A DNA stretch of 49,327 bases from NCBI RefSeq assembly GCF_001907675.1, contig NZ_MPNT01000040.1, positions 1-49,327 on the forward strand, given 5' to 3'. Shown here piece after piece: positions 16,861 through 25,631 of this stretch. Origin of the DNA: Mycobacterium paraffinicum (GTDB lineage: Bacteria > Actinomycetota > Actinomycetes > Mycobacteriales > Mycobacteriaceae). A model generated the notes under the pieces. It was given only the letters and a program-made list of their open reading frames with translations. It had not been told where the DNA came from and ran no database searches. Positions within the stretch are counted from its first letter, which is position 1. Each line of letters opens with the position of its first letter. The position numbers and the translations under genes are program-made.

Positions 16861-17871
16861 ATGAGCACCGATTGGGGGCCCGGGCAGGGCGATGAGCCGA
16901 CGATGAACCTCTCGCAGCACCCGCCAGCGCCGCCACCGACGCCGGGGGGAGGATCTTTCCCGCAACCCGGCCCGGCCTGGCAGCCGCCTCAAGCCCCACC
17001 ACACTGGCAGGGGCCACCGGGTGGGCCGCCGTATCCCTACCCCGTGGGCGGTCCGGGCATGCCGCCCATCGGATACCCGCCGCCGCGGCGGCGCCGGCGT
17101 TGGCCCTGGTGGGTTGCCGGTGCGATCACCGCCGTGATCACGGTAGTGGTGATCACGCTGGTGGTGGTGGGCGGCAACGATTCGACGACGACGTCGAACT
17201 CGGCGGCGCCGTCATCGACGCGGGCACCTGCCTCGAGTAGGCCCGCGCCGCCGGCACCGTCACCGAGCGCTTCGCCGGCGGCGCCGGCGCTAGACATCGC
17301 AGCGCTGCCGAGCCTGCTGGCATCTGCCGACCAGGTCGGCAATGTACTCCACGACGTGCAGATGCGACCGCGTGAGGTGGCGACGTCGCTTGCCTCAGAC
17401 GTGTCGATAGACCCGGCCAAGTGCGCCAGCGCGGTGGCCCCGGCGTTGGCAAGCACCTACACGGGCTCGGGGTATACCGGCGTGGCAGTTCAAGGACTGA
17501 TGGAGGCCAGTCCGGGACGCCACAAGGTCATTCAGGCGGTGGCGGCGTTCTCCGATGAGGCTGCCGCGCAGCAGTTTTACACCCAGCAGCTATCGGCGTG
17601 GCGAGGGTGCCGACTTACCGAAGTCACGGTTTCTTTCACCGACGGCCAACCCGCCGACCACGCCACGATCACGATCATCAGCGAGACCGACGGTATCGCC
17701 AGCACGGTGTTGCTGCCCGTCAGGGCGAGCGAACACCAAGGCAGTGAGTGCGAGCGCGCGATGGGTGTGCGGCGCAACGTCGTTGTGGATGTGCGCGCGT
17801 GCGGGCAAAACACCATTACCACGGGCACGTTTCTGGTCCGCGCGATCAATGAGAACATCGCCCGTCACTAG
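16861..17871 (+). CDS. PknH-type sensor-domain membrane protein without kinase
   Basis: 336 residues. A cytoplasmic Pro/Gly/Gln-rich tail (1-75), a basic cluster (PRRRRRWPWW) and one membrane helix (VAGAITAVITVVVITLVVVGG) lead into a Thr/Ser/Pro/Ala linker. The extracellular PknH-type sensor domain spans ~145-336 (LPSLLASADQVGNVLHD, then CASAVAPAL, a WRGC, CERAMGVRRNVVVDVRAC). The four conserved cysteines are present. It has the architecture of the PknH receptor with the kinase removed, so it may act as a decoy, co-receptor or ligand carrier; this is inference. Confidence 0.85.
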   Translation: MSTDWGPGQGDEPTMNLSQHPPAPPPTPGGGSFPQPGPAWQPPQAPPHWQGPPGGPPYPYPVGGPGMPPIGYPPPRRRRRWPWWVAGAITAVITVVVITLVVVGGNDSTTTSNSAAPSSTRAPASSRPAPPAPSPSASPAAPALDIAALPSLLASADQVGNVLHDVQMRPREVATSLASDVSIDPAKCASAVAPALASTYTGSGYTGVAVQGLMEASPGRHKVIQAVAAFSDEAAAQQFYTQQLSAWRGCRLTEVTVSFTDGQPADHATITIISETDGIASTVLLPVRASEHQGSECERAMGVRRNVVVDVRACGQNTITTGTFLVRAINENIARH

Positions 17872-17925
17872 CTGGCCAGCAGCGCGGGTTCGCGCGACGA
17901 GAGTTTCCGGGGAGGGGTCAGCGTC

Positions 17926-18168
17926 ATGACCATGGAGGAAGAGGTGGTCACTGTCAGCGTGCGGTTGTGGCGTGCCGACGCGATCGTCTGTTCGACTGGT
18001 TGGCCCATACCGATCTGAACACGTTGCCGAGCACCATCCGGCGCAAAAGCAAACGCTGGCAGAACTTTTGAGCCGCTTCGAATGGGCGGCCGACGCGGAT
18101 GTGACCTCGGCGACTGCCGACGAGATCGCAGCGGCGCAGCAGAAGTGGCCCGCGATATGGGTTGGTGA
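17926..18168 (+). pseudogene. Decayed copy of the small protein at 41606-41854
   Basis: ATG 17926 starts EEEVVTVSVRLWRADAIV, which matches the intact gene at 41606. One missing C near 17990 shifts the frame, and the match resumes as HPAQKQTLAELLSRFEWAADADV. A second missing base near 18138 shifts it again before the original stop at 18166-18168. With both bases restored the two proteins align along their whole length. A longer open frame through here is the accidental result of the shifts. Confidence 0.8.
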
Positions 18169-18271
18169 GGAGACCAGAATGATCAGGCCACCTCGTCTTG
18201 CGCATCGAGGTCGATACCGAGCACGGGCCGTAACCTGTTATCGATCTACCGAAACCCATGGGAAGAATTTG

Positions 18272-19090
18272 ATGCGGATCCGGCGCGCATCGCGCGCGTT
18301 CGCGACGGCGACGGCCATCACGGTCTCGATGGTTACCGGCTGCGTCTCGGGCGTCCACCGGGCCGGCTCACCCACATCGCCCGCGGTGCCAGCCGGTTGG
18401 CCGTCGACCCTCAACGATTTCACGATGGTCTGGACCGCCGAGCCTGGCATCGACATCACCGCTTGGCCAGCCGTGGCGGTGCGGGCCTACTTCGAGTCCT
18501 ACGTGCTCGTCTCCATCACAGGTGACAACAAGTACCTGTATCCCGGGTTCCAGCAGTCGGTCGATCCCAACCAGTCCATCGACCATCCCACCGGAACCCA
18601 ATTTCTGTGGCCCAAGACCGATGCGCCCGAACCCGCGTGGGTGGGGACCGACGAGGTTCACATCTCGTCTGTGTCGACTTCCGGTCGCGATGTGACGGTG
18701 GTGGCCTGTGAGTACACATTCGGCACAGCCCAACCAACCCGCAACGGTTACGAACCCAATATCGGTGAGCCGCCACCGTATTCAGGCATCGACTCCATGC
18801 GGATCACGATGACGGCCCCCGCCAAGCTGGGACCGCAGATCCCTCAGCAGGGACCGGCCCGCTCACCGTCCGTCGACGTCTTCAACGGCTGGCGGATCAC
18901 CAGCCATCAAGGTGGTTACTTCGCCCAGTCCGGAGTCGGCGATGAATGGCCAAATGCCCTCGAGGACAGAGACAGCTGTCTCGCTAAAGCGCCCGAACAC
19001 CGCGACCTCAAACGCGGAGGCCGGTATCCTCGCCCCCACTTCGCTACCCAGCCGCCGTCGCCAGGGTGGCCGGCTCCAAGCCCGGCATGA
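18272..19090 (+). CDS. Lipoprotein, unknown function
   Basis: 272 residues from ATG 18272, with GGAAG ahead of it. Signal peptide MRIRRASRAFATATAITVSM with lipobox VTGC. The mature protein has a helical segment (AVAVRAYFESYVLVSITG) followed by beta-rich sequence (DEVHISSVSTSGRDVTVVACEYTF), a shape seen in NTF2-like or small ligand-binding lipoproteins. It ends in a Pro-rich tail. The frame is open upstream only because a decayed gene precedes it. Homologues are likely in mycobacteria, but I cannot name the family. Confidence 0.75.
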   Translation: MRIRRASRAFATATAITVSMVTGCVSGVHRAGSPTSPAVPAGWPSTLNDFTMVWTAEPGIDITAWPAVAVRAYFESYVLVSITGDNKYLYPGFQQSVDPNQSIDHPTGTQFLWPKTDAPEPAWVGTDEVHISSVSTSGRDVTVVACEYTFGTAQPTRNGYEPNIGEPPPYSGIDSMRITMTAPAKLGPQIPQQGPARSPSVDVFNGWRITSHQGGYFAQSGVGDEWPNALEDRDSCLAKAPEHRDLKRGGRYPRPHFATQPPSPGWPAPSPA

Positions 19091-19129
19091 TGACGTTCTG
19101 GCATCAAACGTTGTTGGCCACGAACCTGC

Positions 19130-19336
19130 CGAGTCATCGCCGCGATGCTGAAAGGGCAAAGGTTCATGACGGCGCTCAGTCCACCCGGAGCCGACCATGG
19201 CGTGGACATATTGGCGGGCTGTGGCCCTATCGGACTCGATAGTCCGCGCGTAGTTGTCCAAGCCAAGACCGGCCAATCTGGGATCGGCGAGTTCAGATCA
19301 CTGCGCGGACTTATTACCTCGATCGGGGCCGATTAA
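19130..19336 (+). pseudogene. Remnant of an Mrr-type restriction endonuclease domain
   Basis: The frame reads IAAMLKGQRFMTALSPPGADHGVDILAG, then DSPRVVVQAK and GEFRSLRGLITSIGAD before a stop. GVDIL followed by VQAK is the D...QxK nuclease core of Mrr-like enzymes, and the order of motifs fits that family. The DNA-recognition N-terminus and the C-terminal strand after GAD are missing. I see no partner gene, so this is probably debris. Confidence 0.6.
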
Positions 19337-19573
19337 GGCCTGCTTGTTGCGTGGCGCGGCTTCAAGGGAACAGCCGTGCCGAGGTTAAGCAGGACTATTT
19401 CACGATACGGATATGGGACATGTCAACGGCGACAGGACACAGAGGATCTGCTGACAGCCTTGTTCTCTGTGTACGATCGCCTGCTGGCGAGCGTACGGTC
19501 GGGACTCCCGCTCCAACCCGTCTGGGCGCTAGTGCCGCTGCAAGCGGCATGCCTCGCCTGATGACCGCCGTTC

Positions 19574-19967
19574 TTAAAACGCCAGGGCGTAGCAGAACAA
19601 GAGCAGCAGTAGCACCGGGATGAGGGACACCAGCGTGAGCACGCCCATTACTTGGAGGAAGGGGTGTGGGCGTACCGCAACGGCACTCGCGGCCAGGCCA
19701 GTCGCGACGACGATCAACCAGGTCGAAGCGAGGACGCCGATTCGAGCTGAATTGCACGATCGCCGCGGAATTGTCCGGGTAGTAGCCCTCCTCAAGCTTG
19801 ACCCCGAACACCGGGCTGCTCAACTCTTTGAACAACAGCAGGATCACCAGCGCCAGCACCACCATCGCCAGCAGGGCCAGGCACACCCCTAATAGGTTGC
19901 GGTTAGGCGGCTTTGGCGCGGGGCCGCGGTAGATTCGCGCCGGCTGACCCATGTCGTCAAAGCGCAT
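19574..19967 (-). pseudogene. Small membrane protein gene with a 1-base frameshift
   Basis: ATG 19967 begins two bases after the stop of the DUF4333 gene, so it would be co-transcribed. The first frame gives RNLLGVCLALLAMVVLALVI (a membrane helix) and SPVFGVKLEEGYYPDNSAAIVQFS. One extra T in the TT at 19741-19742 shifts the frame. Past it, STWLIVVATGLAASAVAV and FLQVMGVLTLVSLIPVLLLL give two more helices to the stop at 19574. The restored product has about 131 residues and three membrane helices. Either the gene is broken or the base call is wrong. Confidence 0.6.
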
Positions 19968-19969
19968 GG

Positions 19970-20548
19970 TCAGATTTTTGTTCCCTTCGGGGCGCTAACC
20001 TCGTAGCCACCCGCGTCGTCGGTGAACGTGACCGTGAACTGGTGTTTGATGTGGTCAATGGTGGCCTGGCAAGTGAAGGTGGCTCCCTTGAGGACGGTGG
20101 GGTTGTGGCCGTCGTTGCAGGTGACGTCGCTGACGTTCTTGGCGGCATAACCGTTCGGATCGGACAAGACGTGCGTGACGCCGGCTGCGACAGCGCGGAC
20201 GTCGAGTTGTTTGGTGACGAGAAAGCCGGGTGCCAAGAATCCCGCGAAGAGCACCGCCGCGGTGATCGCGGTGAACGCGCCACCCAGGTAGAGCGGAAGG
20301 TGTTTGCCGCGCAGGCCAACTCGGGGGCCACGTGCTCTGAAGGCGGTTGGTGCCCAGGGGTTCGCGCCTGGTGGTAGATGAGGATGCGGGTAGGGGAAGG
20401 GTCCGGCCTGGGGCGTCATCGGGAAGGCTTGTGGGCGGGGCAGTGGCTGGGTCGGCGGTTCGTAGAAGCCTTGGGGAGCGACCGGCGGCATGCCCGGCGC
20501 GTACGGGTGGTGCGGTGGCGCCAGGGGCGGCTGCTGTGGGTGTTGCAT
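19970..20548 (-). CDS. Proline-rich DUF4333 membrane protein
   Basis: 192 residues from ATG 20548, with AGAAAGG placed well ahead. The Pro/His/Tyr-rich cytoplasmic part (1-90) lacks the ERTVVVP repeats of the relative at 8071. A membrane helix (YLGGAFTAITAAVLFAGFLAPG) is followed by the DUF4333 domain: LVTKQLDVRAVAAGV, KNVSDVTCNDG, GATFTCQATID and VTFTDDAGGYEV, with both cysteines. It is located outside the membrane; its role is unknown. The upstream DNA shares a 12-base block and a palindrome with the promoter region at 30569-30594. Confidence 0.83.
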   Translation of the reverse strand: MQHPQQPPLAPPHHPYAPGMPPVAPQGFYEPPTQPLPRPQAFPMTPQAGPFPYPHPHLPPGANPWAPTAFRARGPRVGLRGKHLPLYLGGAFTAITAAVLFAGFLAPGFLVTKQLDVRAVAAGVTHVLSDPNGYAAKNVSDVTCNDGHNPTVLKGATFTCQATIDHIKHQFTVTFTDDAGGYEVSAPKGTKI

Positions 20549-20618
20549 CGGCGACCTTTCTCTGTGCGTGGCCGAGGGCCGCATGGCGTCGTGCCCGAAC
20601 AGTAACCCAAGCAGTACC

Positions 20619-20655
20619 CATAGCGCAATGGTTTGTAAACCACAGCACAGTTGTG
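20619..20655. promoter_or_regulatory. Putative operator shared with the 30.57-kb promoter region
   Basis: CATAGCGCAATG (20619-20630) runs into the palindrome TGGTTTGTAAACCA, then CCACA-N7-TGTGG. The same 12 bases followed by a palindrome and an ACCACTGTGGT occur at 30569-30612. It lies ~70 bases ahead of the DUF4333 start. Confidence 0.5.
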
Positions 20656-20907
20656 GGGCCGTCCCACTTGCGCGTCATGGGCCCGGTGAAGCAACCGTGT
20701 CAGCAGCTCACTATAGGTTGTCTACCTGGATTAATGTAGTGAGTCGCCCATGGGTACGCACGACGCGAGAACCGCAGAACGCCGCAAGCCCTCTTCAGCG
20801 ACGCTGTGCTTTCCGGCCCAATTTACGATTCGGATGAGGTAGCATTTAGCCGAGCGCTTTGTTTAACAGCAGAGCGCGAGTGCCTCAACCGGGAAAGGGA
20901 GCGACGA

Positions 20908-22011
20908 TTGACTGCCAGCCCAGTGACGACGCCCGCGCTAATTGTGCGGGTCGGTCGCGCGACGCACACTCTTCACGCCGCCGCGGGCGCGGTATTCATC
21001 GGCAGAGATCCTGAGGCGGCGGTCGACATCGATGACGAGCGGGTCTCACGGCGCCATGTTGTCCTCGAACCCCACCCCGACGGTTGGTACGCGGTCGATG
21101 TCAGCACCAACGGAATGTTCGTCGACGGAAAACGCCGCACCCCGGTACCCATTACCGCTACCACGACCCTGCACCTCGGGGCCCCAGATGGGGTGGCCGT
21201 GACCCTTACCACCGATGTGGCTCAGGATGAGGCGACCCAGGCACCGAGGTCAGCTCAAACCGAGCACCCATCGCGCGCCGAGCAAATCGACGCGGCGGGG
21301 CGTCTGCGCGCTGGCCAAGCGGTCCGTGCGCGTCGTGAGCAGTTGAAGATCTCCCAGCGGGGCCTGGACAACGACGGGATCTACAACCAGTCCGCCCTCA
21401 TCAATTTCGAGCTAGGTCGCAGCTGGCCGCATCCAAGCACGCTGGCGAAACTAGAAAAGGCCTTGGACTTGCCCGCCGGGTACATCGAGGCGCAGCGACG
21501 CGAGGGCGAGCTAGCAGCAGCGGCCGTCCCTGAGGCTGGTAGCGACGAGGCGACCGAGGTGTTGACCGACTCCATTCACGCGCCGACTATTTCGCGCACG
21601 GTCGAGCTCGCCCTGCAAGCCGTCAGCGTGACCATCGCGGACTTGCCTGAACCGAACGCCCCGGACTTCACCGCCAAAACCACTGCGATCCTGGCTGATC
21701 TGCAAAGGCTCGAGGGCTTGGCGTTGACTGCGGCGCGCCAGCCCACAGGGGGCGCTGCGGCCATGAAGACGTTGAGCCGTGTGCGGCGCACCTACAACGA
21801 TGTGATGATGCGCGCCGCCGCCTCGCCGTCGGCGACGTTGGGGCAGCGGCTTTACGGGGCCCGCCACCGGGCGGAGCTGAGCCTGGAAGAGGCGGCCATC
21901 GGCTCCGGGCTGCCCGCCTCAGCCCTTGAAGACGCCGAAGCCGAACGCCCCGTAACGCCCGATGTCGCCGACGCAATCGAGCTCCTCATCGCCGACCTGA
22001 TAGACAAATAA
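20908..22011 (+). CDS. FHA-domain transcriptional regulator with Xre-like HTH
   Basis: About 367 residues from TTG 20908, which follows a good ribosome site (AAAGGGAGC); the frame is open back to ~20806. FHA domain ~10-110 with the phosphothreonine-binding signature: GRDPEAAVDIDDERVSRRHVV and STNGMFVDGK. Then an Xre-type HTH (LRAGQAVRARREQLKISQRGL to LDLPAGYIEAQRREGE), a helical middle, and a second HTH-like stretch near the end (LYGARHRAELSLEEAAIGSGLPASALED). An FHA module fused to DNA-binding domains suggests gene control by a serine/threonine kinase. The kinases at 5236 and 23593 are the obvious candidates. Confidence 0.82.
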   Translation: MTASPVTTPALIVRVGRATHTLHAAAGAVFIGRDPEAAVDIDDERVSRRHVVLEPHPDGWYAVDVSTNGMFVDGKRRTPVPITATTTLHLGAPDGVAVTLTTDVAQDEATQAPRSAQTEHPSRAEQIDAAGRLRAGQAVRARREQLKISQRGLDNDGIYNQSALINFELGRSWPHPSTLAKLEKALDLPAGYIEAQRREGELAAAAVPEAGSDEATEVLTDSIHAPTISRTVELALQAVSVTIADLPEPNAPDFTAKTTAILADLQRLEGLALTAARQPTGGAAAMKTLSRVRRTYNDVMMRAAASPSATLGQRLYGARHRAELSLEEAAIGSGLPASALEDAEAERPVTPDVADAIELLIADLIDK

Positions 22012-22078
22012 CCGATCACGATGTGAGCGAACGATCGATGGCTCCGCTGACGGGGAGCCGCGCGCGTCTTGGCTGTCG

Positions 22079-22690
22079 TCAGAAGACGTGACTATGGGGA
22101 GCCGCGATCACGAAGCCGTGGGTTTGTGGACCGCTGTTGTCGGCACCGATGGCCTTCGGCGCGTTGAGCCTGCACACCAGATCCGCCGATCGCGGCACCC
22201 CGCAGACCAGCGACTGGGTGTTCGAGAACGCCCAGAACACGATTTTGTGCCCCGCTGGCAGCAGGACCGGTGCCTGGCCCGTGGTGTCGCCGAAGAATCG
22301 TTCGGGCGGGGTGGGCAGAAACCGCGCCGGCCCGTTGGCCTGGGCGTAGACCGTGGGCAGTGTCACCACCCGGGTCCCCGCCGGCGCCCCGGGCAGATCA
22401 CCCGCGCACGTCACGTCGTGCATCACCTTGACCACGGTCTTTTTGCATAGCAGGCCACTAGGGGTGGTGAACAGCAGATCAGGTAGTGCCGTGAGGTCGC
22501 GGGTCTGTTTGGGCAGTGGCCCGCTGTCGTCGATCAGTGCATCAATGTCATCGGGCGCTGCGGTCGCATGCAGGGGCAGACCGACCAACGCCGGCCAGGC
22601 AAGCGCCAGCCCGATCAATATGAACGATCGTTTCGCAGCAACATCCTTGAATCGGGTTCTCGGCGCGTGAAAGATGTTGGCGTTCTTCAT
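22079..22690 (-). CDS. Small secreted protein, mycobacterial family related to 31511 and 32165 genes
   Basis: 203 residues. Sec signal peptide (KRSFILIGLALAWPALVGLPLHATAAPDD) with probable cleavage after ATA or ATAA. The mature domain has the pattern FTTPSGLLC...VTCAGDLPGAPAGT...VVTLPTVY...LPAGHKIVFWAF...LVCGVPRSADLVC...HGFVIA. That matches, in order, the small secreted proteins at 31511 and 32165 (a strand with PSGxxC, CxGxLPG, LPAGxxL, later paired Cys). Last gene of the kinase operon; its ATG starts three bases after the preceding stop. Function unknown. Confidence 0.78.
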   Translation of the reverse strand: MKNANIFHAPRTRFKDVAAKRSFILIGLALAWPALVGLPLHATAAPDDIDALIDDSGPLPKQTRDLTALPDLLFTTPSGLLCKKTVVKVMHDVTCAGDLPGAPAGTRVVTLPTVYAQANGPARFLPTPPERFFGDTTGQAPVLLPAGHKIVFWAFSNTQSLVCGVPRSADLVCRLNAPKAIGADNSGPQTHGFVIAAPHSHVF

Positions 22691-22693
22691 TTT

Positions 22694-23488
22694 TTATTGG
22701 GTTATTTCGGCCAGCGAGACCCACAGGTATGGGCCGGCCGGGTTGATGACGATCCCGCTGTGGCCTTGCGCGCGAGCCATGTTCACCACTTCTTCGACCG
22801 TGAGGGGCCCTGCCGCATCAGCGGGGCTCCAAGCCAGAACTTCTGGGCCGCTGGTGAAGCCGAAGATGCTGGAGCTGCCGTCGGGATGTGTGGTGTTGCG
22901 AACGGCGATGTGCCCGTCGCCTTGGGAATCGTCGGCGGCGATCGCCAACGGTCCGTTCTGGCGCACCACGTCGACGACGGTGTGCCTGTCGATCTTGCCG
23001 GCAGCGTGATCGGCCAGCGCCCGTTTGAGCGGCTCGTTATTCGGATTGCGCAAGGCGAAATCGATTTCGGCGGCCGACAATGCACAGGTGGGGCCGGCGG
23101 GGTCGATATAGAGCCAGTCGTTGCCTTGGCTTTGAGCCAGCTGCAGGGCCCCGGTAGCCGACTGCACCAATGACTGCGTGCGCGTACCCGGCGGGTGCAG
23201 GCGGGCGATCTCCTCATGACGGGTATAAGCGAACAGCGCCGACCCTTTGCCGTGAGGGCCTGTGCCGCCGCGGATTTGGAGGCGAGACCCGGCCGCGAAC
23301 GGTGTTTGGCCGGTAAACGCATCGGATCCGGTGATGTCGAAAAGCACCTCACCGAACATGCACAAACGGAGCACCTCGAGCGCCCCGCGCTGGTTGGGTT
23401 GTGCGGCGAAGGCGGCGACGGCTTGTCGCAGCGCCACATTGTCGACCAGGGTTGCGCGGTTTCCGTTGTCCTCGGTTGCCATTGCCAT
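22694..23488 (-). CDS. SseB-family protein with two SseB domains
   Basis: 264 residues from ATG 23488, preceded by AGGGGA. Two tandem SseB-like units. The first contains GKGSALFAYTRHEEIARLHP and DWLYIDPAGPTCALSAAEIDFAL. The second contains SSIFGFTSGPEVLAWSPADAAGP and SGIVINPAGPYLWVSLAEITQ. No signal peptide, so cytoplasmic. SseB domains occur near secretion and kinase genes in actinobacteria, but their action is unclear. It lies ~100 bases after the kinase gene and three bases before the secreted-protein gene, within one minus-strand operon. Confidence 0.8.
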   Translation of the reverse strand: MAMATEDNGNRATLVDNVALRQAVAAFAAQPNQRGALEVLRLCMFGEVLFDITGSDAFTGQTPFAAGSRLQIRGGTGPHGKGSALFAYTRHEEIARLHPPGTRTQSLVQSATGALQLAQSQGNDWLYIDPAGPTCALSAAEIDFALRNPNNEPLKRALADHAAGKIDRHTVVDVVRQNGPLAIAADDSQGDGHIAVRNTTHPDGSSSIFGFTSGPEVLAWSPADAAGPLTVEEVVNMARAQGHSGIVINPAGPYLWVSLAEITQ

Positions 23489-23592
23489 ACGGATTCCCCT
23501 GACTGCACAGATAGCGTGATTCAACGATGGCCTGGTTCTTAAACGCGCGTGCGCTGCAGCCTGAACGCGGCGCGCGGTGTCTCGTTGGCGGT

Positions 23593-25623
23593 TTAGTGGA
23601 TTTGGTTGCCAAGTTTGGTGACCAGCGCGGTGTTGAGATAGGTGGTGGCTGCTGGACCGCCGGCGTTGAGGGCGGCGATGGTGGCGGGGTCATCGACGAT
23701 GACGAGCGTGCCGCCGAAACTGCTGTATTTGGCGGGCAGGCCGCCGTATCCGCCGCCGCCGGCGCCCGGGTCGGTGCGCAGCAGCAGCATGACGTCGCTG
23801 CGCTGAGCGATGTAGTCGACGTCGTCGATGTTGAACGGGACGGTTGGTGGGCCGCCGGGGGCGCGTTTGTAGTGGGTGTTGTAGGTGAAGCCGATGCTTT
23901 CCAGGTAGCTGCTCGGCGATGATGGGACCGCCGCCGCGGTGGTGTTGGTCCCGGTGTAGTTGACCGCGACGATGGATTTGCCGCCGAAACTTCGATGCTC
24001 TGAGCGGATCTGGTTCTGCTCGGACTGCGCCTTGTCGACCAAGGTTTTGGCGGTGTCGGTGCGGCCCAGCGCGGTGGCGATCCAGTTCAGTTGGGCCTGC
24101 CAGGTCCAGTCTTGGGTGTTGTCGGCGGGTTGGGTCAGCGTGGGGGCGATCGCGGCCAGCGAGTTGTAGGTGGTCTGGTCGATGTTGTCGGTGTCGATGA
24201 TGAGGTCGGGTTTGGCAGCGGTGATGGCGGCGGTGTCGGCGGCGGCGAATACCGGTGGGGTGGAATGGATGAGCGGCTGCAGCCAGCTCGGTGTGGTCGC
24301 GCCGGGCGCGTTCATCACCACTACAGGGGCGCCGAGTGAGAGCACGGCATCGGGGTCGCCAGCTCCGAGCGCGGCGATGGCCATCGGGCGGTGCTCGAGT
24401 TTGAAGGTGCCGAACTTGGTGTTCAGGGTCTGCGGTTGGTATGGGCCCAATCCGGTGCTGGTGGTGCCGAACAGGTGAATGCCCACCATTGTCGCTGCGA
24501 CCAACGCGGCAACCACGATGGTTGCTCCCACGATCAGCCGGGTGCGGCTGTGGTGCTTGGGTTTAGGACCGGGCTCGGTTGGGCGACCGGTCGGGGTTGA
24601 GGGGGGCGGCGCGCCCATGAACGGCTGCGGCGCCGCCCCATTCGCGGATGCTGCGCGGGAATCATAGGCCGGCCACACCGGTGCGGAGCCCGCCGGTAGG
24701 GAAGGTCCGGTGGGTGGGTAGGTCAGGGTGGGATTGGTCGGCTGGGAGGGACGAGGCCCGGTGATGGTTGGCGGTGCCGGATTGTTAGTCAGCGCCGCGG
24801 TAGTCGCCGCAGCCAGTTCGCCAGCGGTCTGGAAACGATCAGCAGGATTTTTGGCCAGCGCGCGAGCCATCACCTCGTCGATCTGCGGTGGCAGCGTGGG
24901 GTTGATGTCGCTGGGGTGCGGAACAGGCCGCATCAGGTGTCCGACCAATATGGCCTCAAGGGACTTGTTGGAGGGGTCCTCATACGGGGTGCGGCTGGTC
25001 AGCAGCCGAAACAGGGCACACCCCAGCGAGTAAATGTCGGTGCGGTGATCGGCGGGTCGGCCTTCGATGGTCTCCGGCGCGGCGTAGGCCGCGGTGCCGA
25101 CCATCGAGCCCGTCGCGGTCAGGGAGGTGGCATCGTCGAGAGCGCGCGCAATGCCGAAGTCCGCCAATAACACTCGTTCACGCTCACTGCCGGGCGCTGC
25201 GACGAGGAAGTTGCCGGGTTTGATATCGCGGTGTAAGACGTGCTGCGAGTGGGCGTAGTCGAGTGCGGCGGCGACGTCGGTGATGATGCGCACGATACGG
25301 GCCGGGGTGAGGTTGGCGCGGTCCAAATCGTTGGCGGCGGTTCCTTTGACGTATTCCATGGCGATCCACAGGTGCCCGTCGGTTTCGCCTCGGTTGTAGA
25401 CCCGCACGATGTTCGGGTGGTCCAGGCTCGCGGCCAGGTTGGCTTCGCGGATGAAGCGCTCCCTGAATTGGCGGTCTCCGGACAGTTCGCCGGACAAGAT
25501 TTTCAGCGCCTCGCTGCGGGGCAGCGTCGGGTGGCGTGCCAGATACACCGTGCCCATTCCGCCCTGGCCCAGCACGCCTTCGATGCGGTAGCCGGCGATG
25601 ATCGTTCCTACATCAAGGGGCAT
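23593..25623 (-). CDS. Receptor serine/threonine kinase with periplasmic-binding (FecB/FepB-like) sensor domain
   Basis: 676 residues. Kinase domain ~12-275 with GQGGMGTV (19-26), Lys41, HRDIKPGN (131-138), DFG (155-157) and activation loop TSLTATGSMVGTAAY; all catalytic residues are present. Pro-rich linker 283-355, membrane helix ~362-386. The outer ~280 residues look like a class III solute-binding protein of the Fe-siderophore/B12 type: RPMAIAALGAGDPDAVLSLGAPVV, AAITAAKPDLIIDTD, YNSLAAIAPTLTQP, QAQLNWIATALGRTDTAK with a long linking helix, then a second lobe with YIAQRSDVMLLLR. It may sense a siderophore or a similar ligand; that is inference. Start is 8 bases after the upstream stop. Confidence 0.92.
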   Translation of the reverse strand: MPLDVGTIIAGYRIEGVLGQGGMGTVYLARHPTLPRSEALKILSGELSGDRQFRERFIREANLAASLDHPNIVRVYNRGETDGHLWIAMEYVKGTAANDLDRANLTPARIVRIITDVAAALDYAHSQHVLHRDIKPGNFLVAAPGSERERVLLADFGIARALDDATSLTATGSMVGTAAYAAPETIEGRPADHRTDIYSLGCALFRLLTSRTPYEDPSNKSLEAILVGHLMRPVPHPSDINPTLPPQIDEVMARALAKNPADRFQTAGELAAATTAALTNNPAPPTITGPRPSQPTNPTLTYPPTGPSLPAGSAPVWPAYDSRAASANGAAPQPFMGAPPPSTPTGRPTEPGPKPKHHSRTRLIVGATIVVAALVAATMVGIHLFGTTSTGLGPYQPQTLNTKFGTFKLEHRPMAIAALGAGDPDAVLSLGAPVVVMNAPGATTPSWLQPLIHSTPPVFAAADTAAITAAKPDLIIDTDNIDQTTYNSLAAIAPTLTQPADNTQDWTWQAQLNWIATALGRTDTAKTLVDKAQSEQNQIRSEHRSFGGKSIVAVNYTGTNTTAAAVPSSPSSYLESIGFTYNTHYKRAPGGPPTVPFNIDDVDYIAQRSDVMLLLRTDPGAGGGGYGGLPAKYSSFGGTLVIVDDPATIAALNAGGPAATTYLNTALVTKLGNQIH

Positions 25624-25631
25624 TCAGCGGC

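Noticed and set aside
17972..18271. A 100-residue N-terminal extension of the lipoprotein at 18272
   Set aside because: It is the decayed small gene read in shifted frames; the true lipoprotein signal begins at 18272.
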